A stretch of 64,000 nt of DNA from Nocardia sp. XZ_19_385 (GTDB lineage: Bacteria > Actinomycetota > Actinomycetes > Mycobacteriales > Mycobacteriaceae): contig NZ_JACVEE010000002.1 in assembly GCF_015355755.1 (NCBI RefSeq), forward strand, positions 1,240,001-1,304,000. Direction: 5' to 3'. Shown in pieces: positions 18,215-26,612 of this stretch; positions within the stretch are counted from its first letter, which is position 1, and each line of letters starts with the position of its first letter. A program made the translations under genes and the position numbers. The notes under the pieces are model-generated. The model did not search any database and was not told the DNA's origin. It was given only the letters and a program-made list of their open reading frames with translations.

Positions 18215-18629
18215 GATTTTCTCCGGTCGGGCATCAGGTACTGCGAGAAACAGACAAGACATCGAACGTGGAGCGTGGATCGATCACCGGCGCGCGCCGG
18301 CAGGGGTGGCGCCGTGCGGCCAAGGCCTCGCGAGAGTTCGCGCGAGGTATGCGCAGCGGACACCGGACGGCATCGGGGGAGCGCGGCCGGACCGTGTTCC
18401 GGCGATGCCGTGAGGTAGCCAACGCCCCGGAAAGGGGGACGAAGGCCCGTAGAAAAGCGTACGACCAGTGTGCTGACTGTGTGCCCGAATTCGGCGTAAT
18501 CCCAGCTGGATTGGCGTGCGCTGTCAGTCAAGCGACCGAATCGAGGTTTGCCAGGGGCTTCTGGGCAACATCGCTGTCACACGCCTGTCGTACCGTTTAA
18601 CGATCGGTTCATCGAGGTAGCGAGGTCTT
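18215..18629. promoter_or_regulatory. 415-bp non-coding divergent region with dense RNA-like structure
   Basis: Lies between nos (minus) and the Ni/Co transporter (plus). It contains a 14-bp palindrome CCGGCGCGCGCCGG (18287-18300), a hairpin CCTCGCG/CGCGAGG (18326-18347), and an IR with 9-nt perfect arms ACGGCATCG (18367-18375) and CGATGCCGT (18403-18411) enclosing CCGG/CCGG. A small hairpin CCCC-GGAAA-GGGG starts at 18425. I could not match it to a known riboswitch class. No supported gene lies inside. Confidence 0.5.
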
Positions 18630-19682
18630 GTGCGCAGCGTGATCGGGATGGCGGCGGCCGTCATCGCACTCCATATTCTCGGCTGGGGCACCCTGCTCCT
18701 GTTCGTGGTGCCGGGCAACCACATGGTCGGCGGCGCGGTATTCGGCGTCGGTCTCGGCGTCACCGCCTACACCCTCGGCATGCGGCACGCCTTCGACGCC
18801 GACCACATCGCCGCCATCGACAACACCACCCGGAAACTGGTCGCGGAGAACGGCAAGCAGAAGGTCCAGACCGTCGGGTTCTGGTTCGCCCTGGGTCACT
18901 CCAGCGTGGTGTTCATCCTGGTCGCGCTGCTGGCCTTCGGCGTCCGCGCCCTCGCCGCCAACCTCGAGGACGAGGATTCGTCCCTGCAGCGCTGGACCGG
19001 CCTGTGGGGCACCAGCGTCTCCGGCACCTTCCTGATCGCGATCGGCCTGCTGAACCTGGCCTCCCTGCTGGGCATCTGGCGCGTGTTCCGCGGCATGCGC
19101 CGCGGCGAATTCGACGAAGCCGCCCTGGAACGCGAACTCGACAACCGTGGGCTGCTCAACCGCGTCCTGAACCCGGTGGTCCGCCTGGTCCGCAAGCCCC
19201 GGCACATGTACCCCGTCGGCCTGCTCTTCGGCCTCGGCTTCGACACCGTGACCGAGGTGGGCCTGCTGGTCATCGCCGGCGGCGCGGCCGCGACCGGTCT
19301 GCCGTGGTACTCGATTCTCGTTCTGCCCGTGCTGTTCTCGGCCGGTATGACCCTGTTCGACTCGCTCGACGGCTCCTTCATGAGCTACGCTTACGACTGG
19401 GCTTTCGCCAAGCCGGTCCGCAAGATCTACTACAACCTGGTGATCACCGGCCTCTCGGTCGCGGTAGCGCTGCTCATCGGCGGCCAGGAGATCATCTCGA
19501 TCTTCGTGGAGAAACTCGGCATCGAAGGCGGGCCCGTCGCCTGGATCGGCAACCTGGATCTCGGCGCCCTCGGCTACATCATCGTCGGCCTGTTCGTGCT
19601 CACCTGGGCGGTGGCGGTCGCCGTCTGGCGCCTGTTCGGAGTCGAACGCCGGTGGCAGGAAAACCTCGACGCACCCGCATAA
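18630..19682 (+). CDS. NiCoT-family nickel/cobalt transporter
   Basis: High-affinity Ni2+/Co2+ permease of 350 aa with about eight membrane spans. The NiCoT signature RHAFDADHIAAIDN is at about residues 50-63, followed by GFWFALGHSSVV and LLFGLGFDTVTEV, and later SAGMTLFDSLDGSFM. It probably supplies metal for urease, hydrogenase or cobalamin, none of which is in the window. The GTG at 18630 has GAGG 4 nt upstream. The long structured leader suggests metal- or cofactor-dependent control, but this is inference. Confidence 0.93.
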   Translation: MRSVIGMAAAVIALHILGWGTLLLFVVPGNHMVGGAVFGVGLGVTAYTLGMRHAFDADHIAAIDNTTRKLVAENGKQKVQTVGFWFALGHSSVVFILVALLAFGVRALAANLEDEDSSLQRWTGLWGTSVSGTFLIAIGLLNLASLLGIWRVFRGMRRGEFDEAALERELDNRGLLNRVLNPVVRLVRKPRHMYPVGLLFGLGFDTVTEVGLLVIAGGAAATGLPWYSILVLPVLFSAGMTLFDSLDGSFMSYAYDWAFAKPVRKIYYNLVITGLSVAVALLIGGQEIISIFVEKLGIEGGPVAWIGNLDLGALGYIIVGLFVLTWAVAVAVWRLFGVERRWQENLDAPA

Positions 19683-19741
19683 CTCGCCGCGAGAACCGCT
19701 GGCGCGCGGGAGAAACCGTACATTTCTGGCAGTATGGCGCT

Positions 19742-20836
19742 ATGCGGTCTCGGCGCAGAACCTTTTCCGAGCACATCCGGACAAAGTCGTCGGCCCTGGC
19801 TTTACGTCGATTATCCGGCGTGCTCGTCACCGCCGCCCTGCTAGCGGGTGCGGCGGCAGTCGGGACGCCCTTTTCCCTCGCCGACGCCCCGGCCAAGCCG
19901 AACAGCGGCTCGTCGGACAAGCCGGACCCGGCCGAGCCCACCAGCCCGACGCCCGACAGACCCTTCATCGAAAGCATCACCCAGGTCAGCGATCGTAAGC
20001 TCCGAGTGTTCGTCTCCTCGCCCGCCATGCACCGCACCGTCGAGGTGCAGGTTCTGCTGCCGCGCAACACTTCTCAGCCCCGCCCCGTCGTCTACATGCT
20101 GGACGGCCGCAGCGCGAAGTCCGAGAGCAACAACTGGACCGTCCTCGGCGGCGCCGCGGAATTCTTCGAAGACAAAGACGTCACCGTCGTGCTCACTGTC
20201 GGCGGCCCGGCCAGCTATTACACCGACTGGTACCGCGAGGACCCAGTGTTGGGTCTGAACAGGTGGGAAACCTTCCTGACCGACGAACTGCCCCCGCTGA
20301 TCAACGCCCGGTTCGACGGCAACGGCCGCAACGCCGTCATGGGCGTCTCGATGGGCGCCGAAGGCGCGCTGATGCTGGCGGTCCGGCAGCCGGAGCTGTA
20401 CGCCGCGGTGGCCGGGCACAGCGGCTGCTACGAAATGGGCAGCGACACCGGCCAGGCTCAGGCCCGCGCCGTGGTCGCCACCTATAACGGCAAGGCGGAC
20501 AACATGTTCGGCACCGAGGACGACCCGCAGTGGCGCGCCCACGATGTACTCTCGCAGGCGGAAGCGTTGCGCGGCAAAGCGATCTATCTGTCCGCGGGCA
20601 GCGGCATGCCCGGCAAGTACGACGTGCCGGGCAATCCGGAGGTGATCAGCGCCATCGGCTTCGGCGGTCCATTGGAGGCCGGCGCCTTCACCTGCACCCG
20701 TTCCCTCGCCGAACGCCTTGCCGCACTGCGCATCCCGGCCACGGTGAACCTGCGCTCCACCGGCACCCACTCCTGGCCGTACTGGGTCGACGAGCTGGCC
20801 GCCTCCTGGCCGGCTGTTTCGGCCGGTCTCAGCTGA
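19742..20836 (+). CDS. Secreted mycolyltransferase/esterase-like alpha/beta-hydrolase
   Basis: Exported protein of 364 aa of the antigen-85-like esterase group, which in mycolata transfer mycolates to arabinogalactan or trehalose. The N-terminus has arginines (RSRRRTF) and a hydrophobic core LVTAALLAGAAAVG, a signal peptide possibly of Tat type. The nucleophile elbow GVSMGAEGA gives the catalytic Ser; the His is in STGTHSWPYW near the end. The linker after the signal is Pro/Ser-rich. Mature-domain phrases VEVQVLLPRN, VVYMLDGRSA and WRAHDVLS fit the family. No good ribosome site precedes ATG 19742. It overlaps the convergent pat gene by 8 bp. Confidence 0.85.
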   Translation: MRSRRRTFSEHIRTKSSALALRRLSGVLVTAALLAGAAAVGTPFSLADAPAKPNSGSSDKPDPAEPTSPTPDRPFIESITQVSDRKLRVFVSSPAMHRTVEVQVLLPRNTSQPRPVVYMLDGRSAKSESNNWTVLGGAAEFFEDKDVTVVLTVGGPASYYTDWYREDPVLGLNRWETFLTDELPPLINARFDGNGRNAVMGVSMGAEGALMLAVRQPELYAAVAGHSGCYEMGSDTGQAQARAVVATYNGKADNMFGTEDDPQWRAHDVLSQAEALRGKAIYLSAGSGMPGKYDVPGNPEVISAIGFGGPLEAGAFTCTRSLAERLAALRIPATVNLRSTGTHSWPYWVDELAASWPAVSAGLS

Positions 20837-21908
20837 AGCGTCCGGCGACTTCCGGATCGGTCGCGAACTGCAGGAACAGATCGTTCTCGTGCGAGTCACC
20901 GATGGTGACGCGCACGCCGTCGGAAGCGTAGGGCCGCACCAGAACTCCCGCGTCCGCACTCGCCTCCGCGAAGGCGCCGCTGCGCCCGCCCAGGGGCAGC
21001 CAGACGAAGTTCGTTTCGCTCGGCGGCACGTCGTACCCGGCCGCGAGCATCGCTTCCCGGACCCGCTCCCGCTCCACGATCAGGGCGTCGGTGCGGTCGA
21101 GCAGCTCCCCGCGCGACTCCAGCGACGCGATCGCCGCCGCCTGCGCCACCCGGTTCACGCTGAACGGAATATGCACCTTCATCAGCGCGGTGATGACCTC
21201 CGGATCACCGACCGCGTAACCGACCCGCAGACCCGCCAAGCCATACGCCTTGGAAAACGTGCGCAGCACAATGACATTCGGGCGACCACGGCCGAGTTCG
21301 ACACCATTCGGGCACTGGCCGGACTCGGCCATCCGCAGGTATTCGAAGTACGCCTCGTCGAGCACGATCAGCACATCCGACGGCACGGCATCCAGGAAGC
21401 GCACCAGCGCGTCCCGGCCCACCGCGGTCCCGGTCGGGTTGTTCGGGTTACAGACGAACACCAGCTTCGTCCGCGGCGTCACCGCCGCCGCCAGCGCGTC
21501 CAGATCGTGCACATGATCCGAGGTCAGCGGCACCTGCACGGCCGTCGCGTGACCGACCTGCGTAACGATCGGATACGCCTCGAACGAGCGCCACGCGAAC
21601 ACCACCTCGTCCTGCGGCGAGCTGCAGGTGATCTGCACCAGCTCCTGCAACAGCGCGACGCTGCCGCAGCCGACGGCCACCTGCTCCACCGTGACACCCA
21701 GGAAATCCGCGAGCGCCGCGCGCAGTTCGGTGGCCTGATTGTCGGGATAACGGTGCGCCAGCTCGGCGGCCTCGCCGATCGCCTTCGCCGCCGCCGGCAA
21801 CGGCGGCAGCGTGGTCTCGTTGCTGGCGAGCTTGACGGCGCCGGGATAGCTGCGGCCTGGGGTGTATGCCGGAATAGAGGAAAGGTCCGGCCGGATCTGC
21901 GCGCTCAC
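20829..21908 (-). CDS. pat: Aromatic-amino-acid / histidinol-phosphate aminotransferase
   Basis: PLP fold-type I transaminase of 359 aa. Motifs: KLASNETTLPP near 26, NPNNPTGTAVG, the Asp/Tyr pair IVLDEAYFEYL, and the PLP lysine in TFSKAYGLAGLRVGYAVG. It belongs to the HisC2/Pat clade, which in actinomycetes makes phenylalanine and tyrosine from their keto acids. A tyrA gene lies 15 kb away. The GTG at 21908 has GAGGGG close upstream. Sequence alone does not separate Pat from HisC with certainty, but no other his genes are nearby. Confidence 0.88.
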   Translation of the reverse strand: MSAQIRPDLSSIPAYTPGRSYPGAVKLASNETTLPPLPAAAKAIGEAAELAHRYPDNQATELRAALADFLGVTVEQVAVGCGSVALLQELVQITCSSPQDEVVFAWRSFEAYPIVTQVGHATAVQVPLTSDHVHDLDALAAAVTPRTKLVFVCNPNNPTGTAVGRDALVRFLDAVPSDVLIVLDEAYFEYLRMAESGQCPNGVELGRGRPNVIVLRTFSKAYGLAGLRVGYAVGDPEVITALMKVHIPFSVNRVAQAAAIASLESRGELLDRTDALIVERERVREAMLAAGYDVPPSETNFVWLPLGGRSGAFAEASADAGVLVRPYASDGVRVTIGDSHENDLFLQFATDPEVAGRFS

Positions 21909-22018
21909 CCCCTCACCCTAAACGGGGACAGGGTCGTCCGTACCGGAAAAATTGCGGTTAGAACGCGCTCACGTGCAACTTCTCGCCAAGATCAGGCTCT
22001 CGCCCTACTCTGGATTCC

Positions 22019-22732
22019 ATGTCGGGCACCTATGACGATATTGCCCCCCTACGCCGAGCCACTGCACTGGCGGAGCGTCCTGACGCCGACAAGCAAGTGC
22101 CGATCATGGTGATAGAGCCGGAGGGGCATGCCCGCGGCGCCATCGTCGTCCTGCACGAGTCCCGCGAGTTCACCGCACCGTTGCTGGACCTCATGCAGTC
22201 GCTCTCGCTCGACGGCTGGACCGTCGTCGCGCCCAACCTCTTCCACCGCGCCAACGGTGATCCTTCTCACGAAGTCTTCGGCGACGAACTCTTCGACGAC
22301 TTCGACGCCTGCCACGACTGGCTCACCGCGCACGGCGTCTTCCCCGACTGCATCGGCGTCCTCGGCTTCGACCACGCCGGCACCGCCGCCTTCCTCGTCG
22401 CCACCAACCGCCCGGTCGGCGCCGCCGTCAGCGTCGCCGCCCCCGGCATCATCGAACCCCTCACCGACGACTGCGACGCCCTGGTCCAAGCCGCCCCCGG
22501 CCTGCAAGCACCCTGGCTCGGGCTCTACGGCGCCGACGACCCGCACACCCCGCCCGCGCACATCGACCAACTCCGCGACGCCACCGGCCGCGCCTCCGTC
22601 GCCTCCCTCGTCGTCAGCTACCCCGGCCTGCACCACCGCGCCGACCACCCCGGCCCCGACGACGAGGACGACGCCGATTTCATCGCCGCCCAAACCCGCA
22701 TCTTCGACTGGTTCGACAGCAACTTACGGTAG
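22019..22732 (+). CDS. Dienelactone-hydrolase-like protein with Asp in the nucleophile position
   Basis: Alpha/beta-hydrolase of 237 aa with the DLH layout: ARGAIVVLHESREFTAP (oxyanion glutamate-type strand), VVAPNLFHRANGD, and the elbow near residue 118. The elbow reads GFDHAG, with Asp where DLH has Cys or Ser. The acid GLYGADDPHTPP and the histidine SYPGLHHRAD are present. So the triad would be Asp-Asp-His, as in haloalkane and fluoroacetate dehalogenases and epoxide hydrolases. Start ATG 22019, divergent from pat. Function unknown; not a confirmed dienelactone hydrolase. Confidence 0.82.
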   Translation: MSGTYDDIAPLRRATALAERPDADKQVPIMVIEPEGHARGAIVVLHESREFTAPLLDLMQSLSLDGWTVVAPNLFHRANGDPSHEVFGDELFDDFDACHDWLTAHGVFPDCIGVLGFDHAGTAAFLVATNRPVGAAVSVAAPGIIEPLTDDCDALVQAAPGLQAPWLGLYGADDPHTPPAHIDQLRDATGRASVASLVVSYPGLHHRADHPGPDDEDDADFIAAQTRIFDWFDSNLR

Positions 22733-22824
22733 CTAACCAGGCGTTTTGTACTCTGCGCAGTGCCTGCTGTAATCTTCATGCTCGGCGGTTCGAAAGGACC
22801 GGTGCCCTCGAAGAGAAGGCTCCA

Positions 22825-22914
22825 GGAGGCGTGCCAGAGCGGCCGAATGGGACTCACTGCTAATGAGTTGTCCCTTCACGGGGACCGGAGGTTCAAATCC
22901 TCTCGCCTCCGCCA
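22825..22914 (+). tRNA. tRNA-Ser (anticodon GCU), CCA encoded
   Basis: Acceptor stem GGAGGCG/CGCCTCC, anticodon loop CTGCTAA with anticodon GCT, long serine-type variable arm, T loop GGTTCAAATCC, discriminator G and encoded CCA. Confidence 0.96.
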
Positions 22915-22951
22915 AGCCCGGTTCGCCGGGCAAGAACAACTGAATAACTAT

Positions 22952-23024
22952 GCGCCCGTAGCTCAACGGATAGAGCACTTGACTACGGATCAAGAGGTTA
23001 GGGGTTCGAATCCCTTCGGGCGCA
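22952..23024 (+). tRNA. tRNA-Arg (anticodon ACG)
   Basis: Acceptor GCGCCCG/CGGGCGC, D arm with TAGCTCAACGGATAGAGCA, anticodon loop CTACGGA with anticodon ACG, T loop GGTTCGAATCC, discriminator A. CCA is not encoded. It is 37 nt after tRNA-Ser(GCU), probably one transcript. Confidence 0.96.
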
Positions 23025-23090
23025 CTTCATTCGCTCCGGTTTTGTGCTCGCGAAGAGCGCGAGCCGGGGCGAATTTCGTTCAGTGCCTTT

Positions 23091-23138
23091 GTGGGGGCGA
23101 AGCCCCCACACCCCACCCGGCGGGGCTTCGCCCCCCGG
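23091..23138. terminator. Two GC hairpins downstream of the tRNA pair
   Basis: GTGGGGG-CGAAG-CCCCCAC (23091-23109) and CGGGGC-TTC-GCCCCC (about 23121-23135). Both loops contain a CGAAG/CTTCG-like core. Such GGGGGCGAAGCCCCC units are widespread intergenic repeats in Nocardia as far as I recall, and could also act as terminators. Confidence 0.6.
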
Positions 23139-23216
23139 ACCCCCTTCCTGGGTGCGCCATTCAGTCACCTCAGAACCGCGCTTGTTCCGCCGCGTTCTTG
23201 CAGAGGCAATCCCGGT

Positions 23217-23570
23217 CTAGCCGGAAGGGATGAGGTGGGCATCGGATATGCAATCCTCGCCGCTGACCTCGGTGCCCTTTTTGCGGACTGTCGCCTTCGT
23301 GCAGAAGATATGGAACGTGCCGTTCGTTGTCGTGACAGCGAGCTTGACATCTTGAGCTGTGCCGCTCCGCGGCGCAAGGCGGCTGGGTTTGCACTTTTTC
23401 GCTGTGATGGAAAACCTGTCGCCCGCGTCGTCCTGGTTTTCGACGTCCTGGGGTTCGGCGACGCAGCCGGAATACGTCCCAGTGTGCGGTTTGGCGGAGG
23501 CGTTCGGGATGCCCGCCACCATCAGTGCTGCCGCGCCAGCCGCTATCAGTACCGCTGCCATCTTTTTCAA
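23217..23570 (-). CDS. Small secreted protein, function unknown
   Basis: Protein of 117 aa with a clear signal peptide: KK, hydrophobic core MAAVLIAAGAAALMVAGI, and a likely cleavage after NASA. The mature part of about 90 residues contains four cysteines (SGCVAEP, KKCKPS, IFCTKA, EDCISD), so two disulfides are plausible. No family recognised. Start ATG at 23570; the ribosome site is weak (GGGAG about 18 nt upstream). It converges on the tRNA-Arg side and sits in a stretch of accessory genes. Confidence 0.75.
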   Translation of the reverse strand: MKKMAAVLIAAGAAALMVAGIPNASAKPHTGTYSGCVAEPQDVENQDDAGDRFSITAKKCKPSRLAPRSGTAQDVKLAVTTTNGTFHIFCTKATVRKKGTEVSGEDCISDAHLIPSG

Positions 23571-23723
23571 CTCTGTTGCTCCCTTCGTTCGGCAGACCCT
23601 GGACGTCTAGGGCCAGGGTCGTGCGTTGGTCGAATCGAACAACCCTCCAGAGACGTTGGACACCTCCACTGTCACGGCGGGGAATTGGCGGGTGTCCCGA
23701 GCCTGCCATGGCGTAGCGCGGGT

Positions 23724-24530
23724 TCACGGCAGCGACTGTCGCATGCCAGATGCCCTGGTGAGAGTCAGATGCTGCCGTGCTGTATGCCCTGCAATGCCGC
23801 TGGGCGGGCGGTGGTTACCGGTCTTTCCGCCCTTGGGTTCTCCGGTGTAGACGAGGTGTTCTCCGCCTGCTTCCTCGAAGGCTCGCAGTGCATTCGACGC
23901 CATCGGATCGCCCCACCCCGGAGGCCAGCACAGGAACAGGACGGAGCCATCTTTGGGCTCGTCCTCGAACTGGGCCAGGTCTCCGACGGGGAACCACCCA
24001 TCACGCTGCCCAGGCGCTGCAGAGAATGAAGCGTTCCCGGTCCCGGGTGGGTTGGAGTCGAACGCCGCAATATCGACGCCGGCCGTAGCCAGCTGGCCGC
24101 TCCAATAACCGCGGCCGGCGCCCAGCTCCAGCACCTTGCGTCCTTGGGCGAACTGCCGGATCCACGTGATGGTCTCGGGTGAGGGCACCGCGTAAGCGAA
24201 GAGATCCTGCAAGATCGTCTCGGCATACGCGAGGCGCGGGCTGCCCTTCGAACGGCCGCCGTTAACCACCCGTCGACCACCCACGGTGCTCAGCGAGGGC
24301 GCGACAATGTCCCAGTACGGGTTGCCTGTTGGTGATTCACCGCCGGTTGCGTAATGCAGGACCCGTAGGTCGAACGCCGCGTCAGCGGCCGGATCATCGG
24401 TCCCGGGCAACCTCGGCGCCGTATCCAAGTACTCCGCGACCTTCGGATACTGGGTCCGAAGCCGCTGCTCGTCATCCAGCAGCGCCGCCAGCTCGGTTCG
24501 CCGTTCCGCGGTCAGCACGAGACCAGTCAT
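23724..24530 (-). CDS. SAM-dependent methyltransferase-like protein
   Basis: Class I methyltransferase fold of 268 aa. Motif I is KVLELGAGRGYWSGQLA near residue 140, followed by the acidic motif II IAAFDSNPPG and motif IV GSVLFLCWPPGWGDPMA. The N-terminal 130 residues (YPKVAEYLDTAPRLPGTDD, GNPYWDIVAPSLS) are not a domain I know. The last 25 residues look unstructured. Substrate unknown. The ATG at 24530 is preferred to the longer frame start because MTGLVLTAERRTEL begins a helix and the upstream part overlaps the divergent gene's control region. Third-position bias is weaker than in neighbours. Confidence 0.75.
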   Translation of the reverse strand: MTGLVLTAERRTELAALLDDEQRLRTQYPKVAEYLDTAPRLPGTDDPAADAAFDLRVLHYATGGESPTGNPYWDIVAPSLSTVGGRRVVNGGRSKGSPRLAYAETILQDLFAYAVPSPETITWIRQFAQGRKVLELGAGRGYWSGQLATAGVDIAAFDSNPPGTGNASFSAAPGQRDGWFPVGDLAQFEDEPKDGSVLFLCWPPGWGDPMASNALRAFEEAGGEHLVYTGEPKGGKTGNHRPPSGIAGHTARQHLTLTRASGMRQSLP

Positions 24531-24612
24531 GCAACCGATTCTTCCGGCACGACGCATCCAAGCGGGCTCGTTTTGTGGACTGGGTTCGGTTGGGCGGATT
24601 AGGGTTCGGGGG

Positions 24613-25347
24613 GTGACCAGTGCTGATTCCGCCGCTCCTGTTGATGTGATCGATCAAGTGGCTGAGGGGACCGCTCGGCTGCTCGAGAGTGTCAAGGGGA
24701 TGAGTGAGACGGAGGTGGGGGAGCCTTCGTTGTTGCCTGGGTGGACGCGGGGACATGTGCTGGCGCATATGGCTCGGAATGCGGACAGTTTGGTGAATTT
24801 GCTGACGTGGGCGCGGACCGGGGTTGTAACTCCGCAGTATGTAAGTGTTTCCGTTCGGGATCAGGACATCGAGGACGGGGCGCCACGGCCGTTGGCTGAG
24901 CAGCTCGCCGATGTCGAGGCCACGGCGGCGCATTGGCTCGAGCTGGCGCGTACGGCTCCTGAGGCGGCCTGGACCGCCACTGTGCGTAATCGGCAGGGTG
25001 GGGAGATGCCCGGCTCGTTCATTCCGTGGATGCGGTTGCGGGAGGTGGAGATTCATCATGTGGATCTCGGTCTCGGTTACCAGCCCGCGGATTGGCCCGA
25101 GTCGTTTGTCGCCCGGCTGCTGCCGGAAGCGGCGATCGATCTCACGAAGGTCGCGGCCAAATCCGAGGCTCCCACAACGGCATTCGCGGTCAATGCCGTC
25201 GATACCGGATTCACTGCGACTATCGGTGCCGGCGAACCGGATCACACGGTCTCGGGGCACGCGAGTGCCTTGCTTGCTTGGCTTCTCGGTCGCTCCGACG
25301 GGGCCGACCTTGCCGGGCCGCTGCCTGTCCTGCCTGCTTGGAAGTGA
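24613..25347 (+). CDS. Mycothiol-dependent maleylpyruvate-isomerase-family (DinB-like) protein
   Basis: Protein of 244 aa with the DinB/MDMPI four-helix metal fold. Likely metal ligands are the histidines in GHVLAHMARNADS and in LREVEIHHVDLGLGY (E-x-x-x-H-x-x-D region). The C-terminal domain (about 150-240) is the MDMPI-C type. These enzymes use mycothiol, the actinobacterial thiol, for isomerisation or detoxification. Start GTG 24613 preceded by GGGG. Divergent from the methyltransferase gene, with about 82 bp between starts. Substrate unknown; maleylpyruvate is not implied. Confidence 0.82.
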   Translation: MTSADSAAPVDVIDQVAEGTARLLESVKGMSETEVGEPSLLPGWTRGHVLAHMARNADSLVNLLTWARTGVVTPQYVSVSVRDQDIEDGAPRPLAEQLADVEATAAHWLELARTAPEAAWTATVRNRQGGEMPGSFIPWMRLREVEIHHVDLGLGYQPADWPESFVARLLPEAAIDLTKVAAKSEAPTTAFAVNAVDTGFTATIGAGEPDHTVSGHASALLAWLLGRSDGADLAGPLPVLPAWK

Positions 25348-25396
25348 CAGCGGGTATCCGGGTTCGGTTGTGCCGAGCTGGGATTCGGCTGATCCG

Positions 25397-25789
25397 CTAG
25401 TCGCTGATGATGGCGTCGGCCTCGATCTCCACCAGTAGCGCGGGGCTGATCAGGGCCTGGATCTCGTACATCGACGCGGCGGGGCGGATCTCGCCGAAGA
25501 ACTCACGGTGGGCTTCGGCGACCTCGGGCCAGCGCGCGATGTCGGTGACGAAGATGCGGGTGCGGATGACATCGGACAAGCTCGCCCCGGCCTTGTCGAG
25601 AGCGATGGCGATGCGGCGCAAGGCTTCTCGGGCTTGTTCGGCCATGTCGTCACCGCCGACCGCGGTGCCGCCCGGAGCGGCGGCCGTGCTGCCGCTGACC
25701 GCGATGTGGTTGCCGATGCGGACGGCGCGGGAGTAGCCGACGACGTCTTCGAATTCCGATTCCGAGGAAATGTTCACACGAGCGTTCAC
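25397..25789 (-). CDS. RidA-family enamine/imine deaminase
   Basis: Small YjgF/RidA protein of 130 aa. Family features: SRAVRIGNHIAVSGSTA at the N-terminal strand, the alternating MAEQAREALRRIAIALDKAGASLSDVIRTRIFVTD with the substrate arginine in RTRIFV, and the C-terminal LVEIEADAIIS with the conserved Glu. It hydrolyses reactive 2-aminoacrylate-type enamines from PLP enzymes. The GTG start at 25789 overlaps the stop of the upstream DUF998 gene (GTGA), so the two are translationally coupled; a second GTG at 25777 is possible. Confidence 0.9.
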   Translation of the reverse strand: MNARVNISSESEFEDVVGYSRAVRIGNHIAVSGSTAAAPGGTAVGGDDMAEQAREALRRIAIALDKAGASLSDVIRTRIFVTDIARWPEVAEAHREFFGEIRPAASMYEIQALISPALLVEIEADAIISD

Positions 25790-26502
25790 GGGGTCAGCAT
25801 GGCATCGCGGGCTTCGCGGAGCACGGCAATTCCGAGGGTGGCCAGCCACAGGGACATGGCGCCGACCTGGATGCGCTGGGCGATGCCGAGGGCGTAGTCG
25901 CCGGAGAGGTTGTCGGCGACCAGCATCCAGATGGTGGCGAGCGCGCCGATAACGAGGAAGGCGAGACCGAGTTCGCGCAGGATCCGCCAACGCGGGCGGT
26001 AGCGGAAGGCGGCGAGGCTGAACGCGAAGACGGCGACCGCGATCGAGGTGACGGCGAGGGTGCTGGTCAGGGCGTGGGGTTGGTGGAGCTGGGGGAACAG
26101 GGCGCTGTGGTCGCCGCCGCAGGAGGGTGCGTTCGCGGAGTCGCAGTCGGGGAGGGGGAGCAGGACGTCGGCGATGGTGGCGGCGCTGAAGCAGAGCAGG
26201 GCGACCCAGCCGAGGGTGGTGAGGCGGCGCCTGGGAAAGATCCACAGGCCGGCCAGGGCGGTGGGGATGAGCAGAGCCGCGGTGACCTTGTCGCCGGTGG
26301 CGAAGACCCAGCGGTAGGGCTTGCCTTCGGCGTCCAGTTCGCTCAGGAAGGTGTTGACCGGGTCGGCGTCGACGGGCAGTACGAACTCGAGCACCCAGGA
26401 CGAATAGCAGAGCCCGGCGAGGGCCAGGGCCACTGCCATGCACCACGCCACGACTCTTTGACGCCGGTGAGCAATCTCTCGGCTATCGGTCACGAGCTCC
26501 AT
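25786..26502 (-). CDS. DUF998 membrane protein
   Basis: Integral membrane protein of 238 aa with six predicted spans. DUF998 features: PVDADPVNTFLSELDAEGKPYRW between spans 1 and 2, FATGDKVTAALLIPTAL, and the extracytoplasmic loop LPDCDSANAPSCGGDHSAL with two Cys. Function of the family is unknown. It is followed by ridA through a GTGA overlap. ATG at 26502 with GCAGAG nearby is a modest start. Confidence 0.8.
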   Translation of the reverse strand: MELVTDSREIAHRRQRVVAWCMAVALALAGLCYSSWVLEFVLPVDADPVNTFLSELDAEGKPYRWVFATGDKVTAALLIPTALAGLWIFPRRRLTTLGWVALLCFSAATIADVLLPLPDCDSANAPSCGGDHSALFPQLHQPHALTSTLAVTSIAVAVFAFSLAAFRYRPRWRILRELGLAFLVIGALATIWMLVADNLSGDYALGIAQRIQVGAMSLWLATLGIAVLREARDAMLTP

Positions 26503-26612
26503 TCTCTGCTATCCGGCCGCATTCGCACGTCATTGCCATCACTACCTCAGAGTCCTGCCAGGTTCACGGCGGACTCTGGAATTGATCACGCGGTACGACG
26601 AGGAGTGTTGCA

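Noticed and set aside
18215..18629. Possible cobalamin, fluoride or SAM riboswitch upstream of the nickel/cobalt transporter
   Set aside because: Structured, but I could not find the conserved boxes of these classes; kept only as an unassigned structured region.
18548..19741. A long plus-strand frame running from 18548 into the esterase, suggesting a 762-aa fusion
   Set aside because: The first part is an Arg/Pro-rich shadow of the nickel/cobalt transporter in another frame; only the part from ATG 19742 shows family motifs and a signal peptide.
23091..23138. CRISPR-like or tandem repeat in the GGGGGCGAAGCCCCC hairpins
   Set aside because: Only two short hairpins, no regular spacers; consistent with terminators or common intergenic repeats.
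23025..24612. Second integrated element after tRNA-Arg
   Set aside because: No integrase and no repeat of the tRNA-Arg 3' end was found downstream in the window.
25790..26446. Apparent N-terminal extension of RidA (349-aa frame)
   Set aside because: The extension is Arg/Pro-rich and antiphase to the DUF998 gene, whose protein is clearly real; RidA begins at the coupled GTG.
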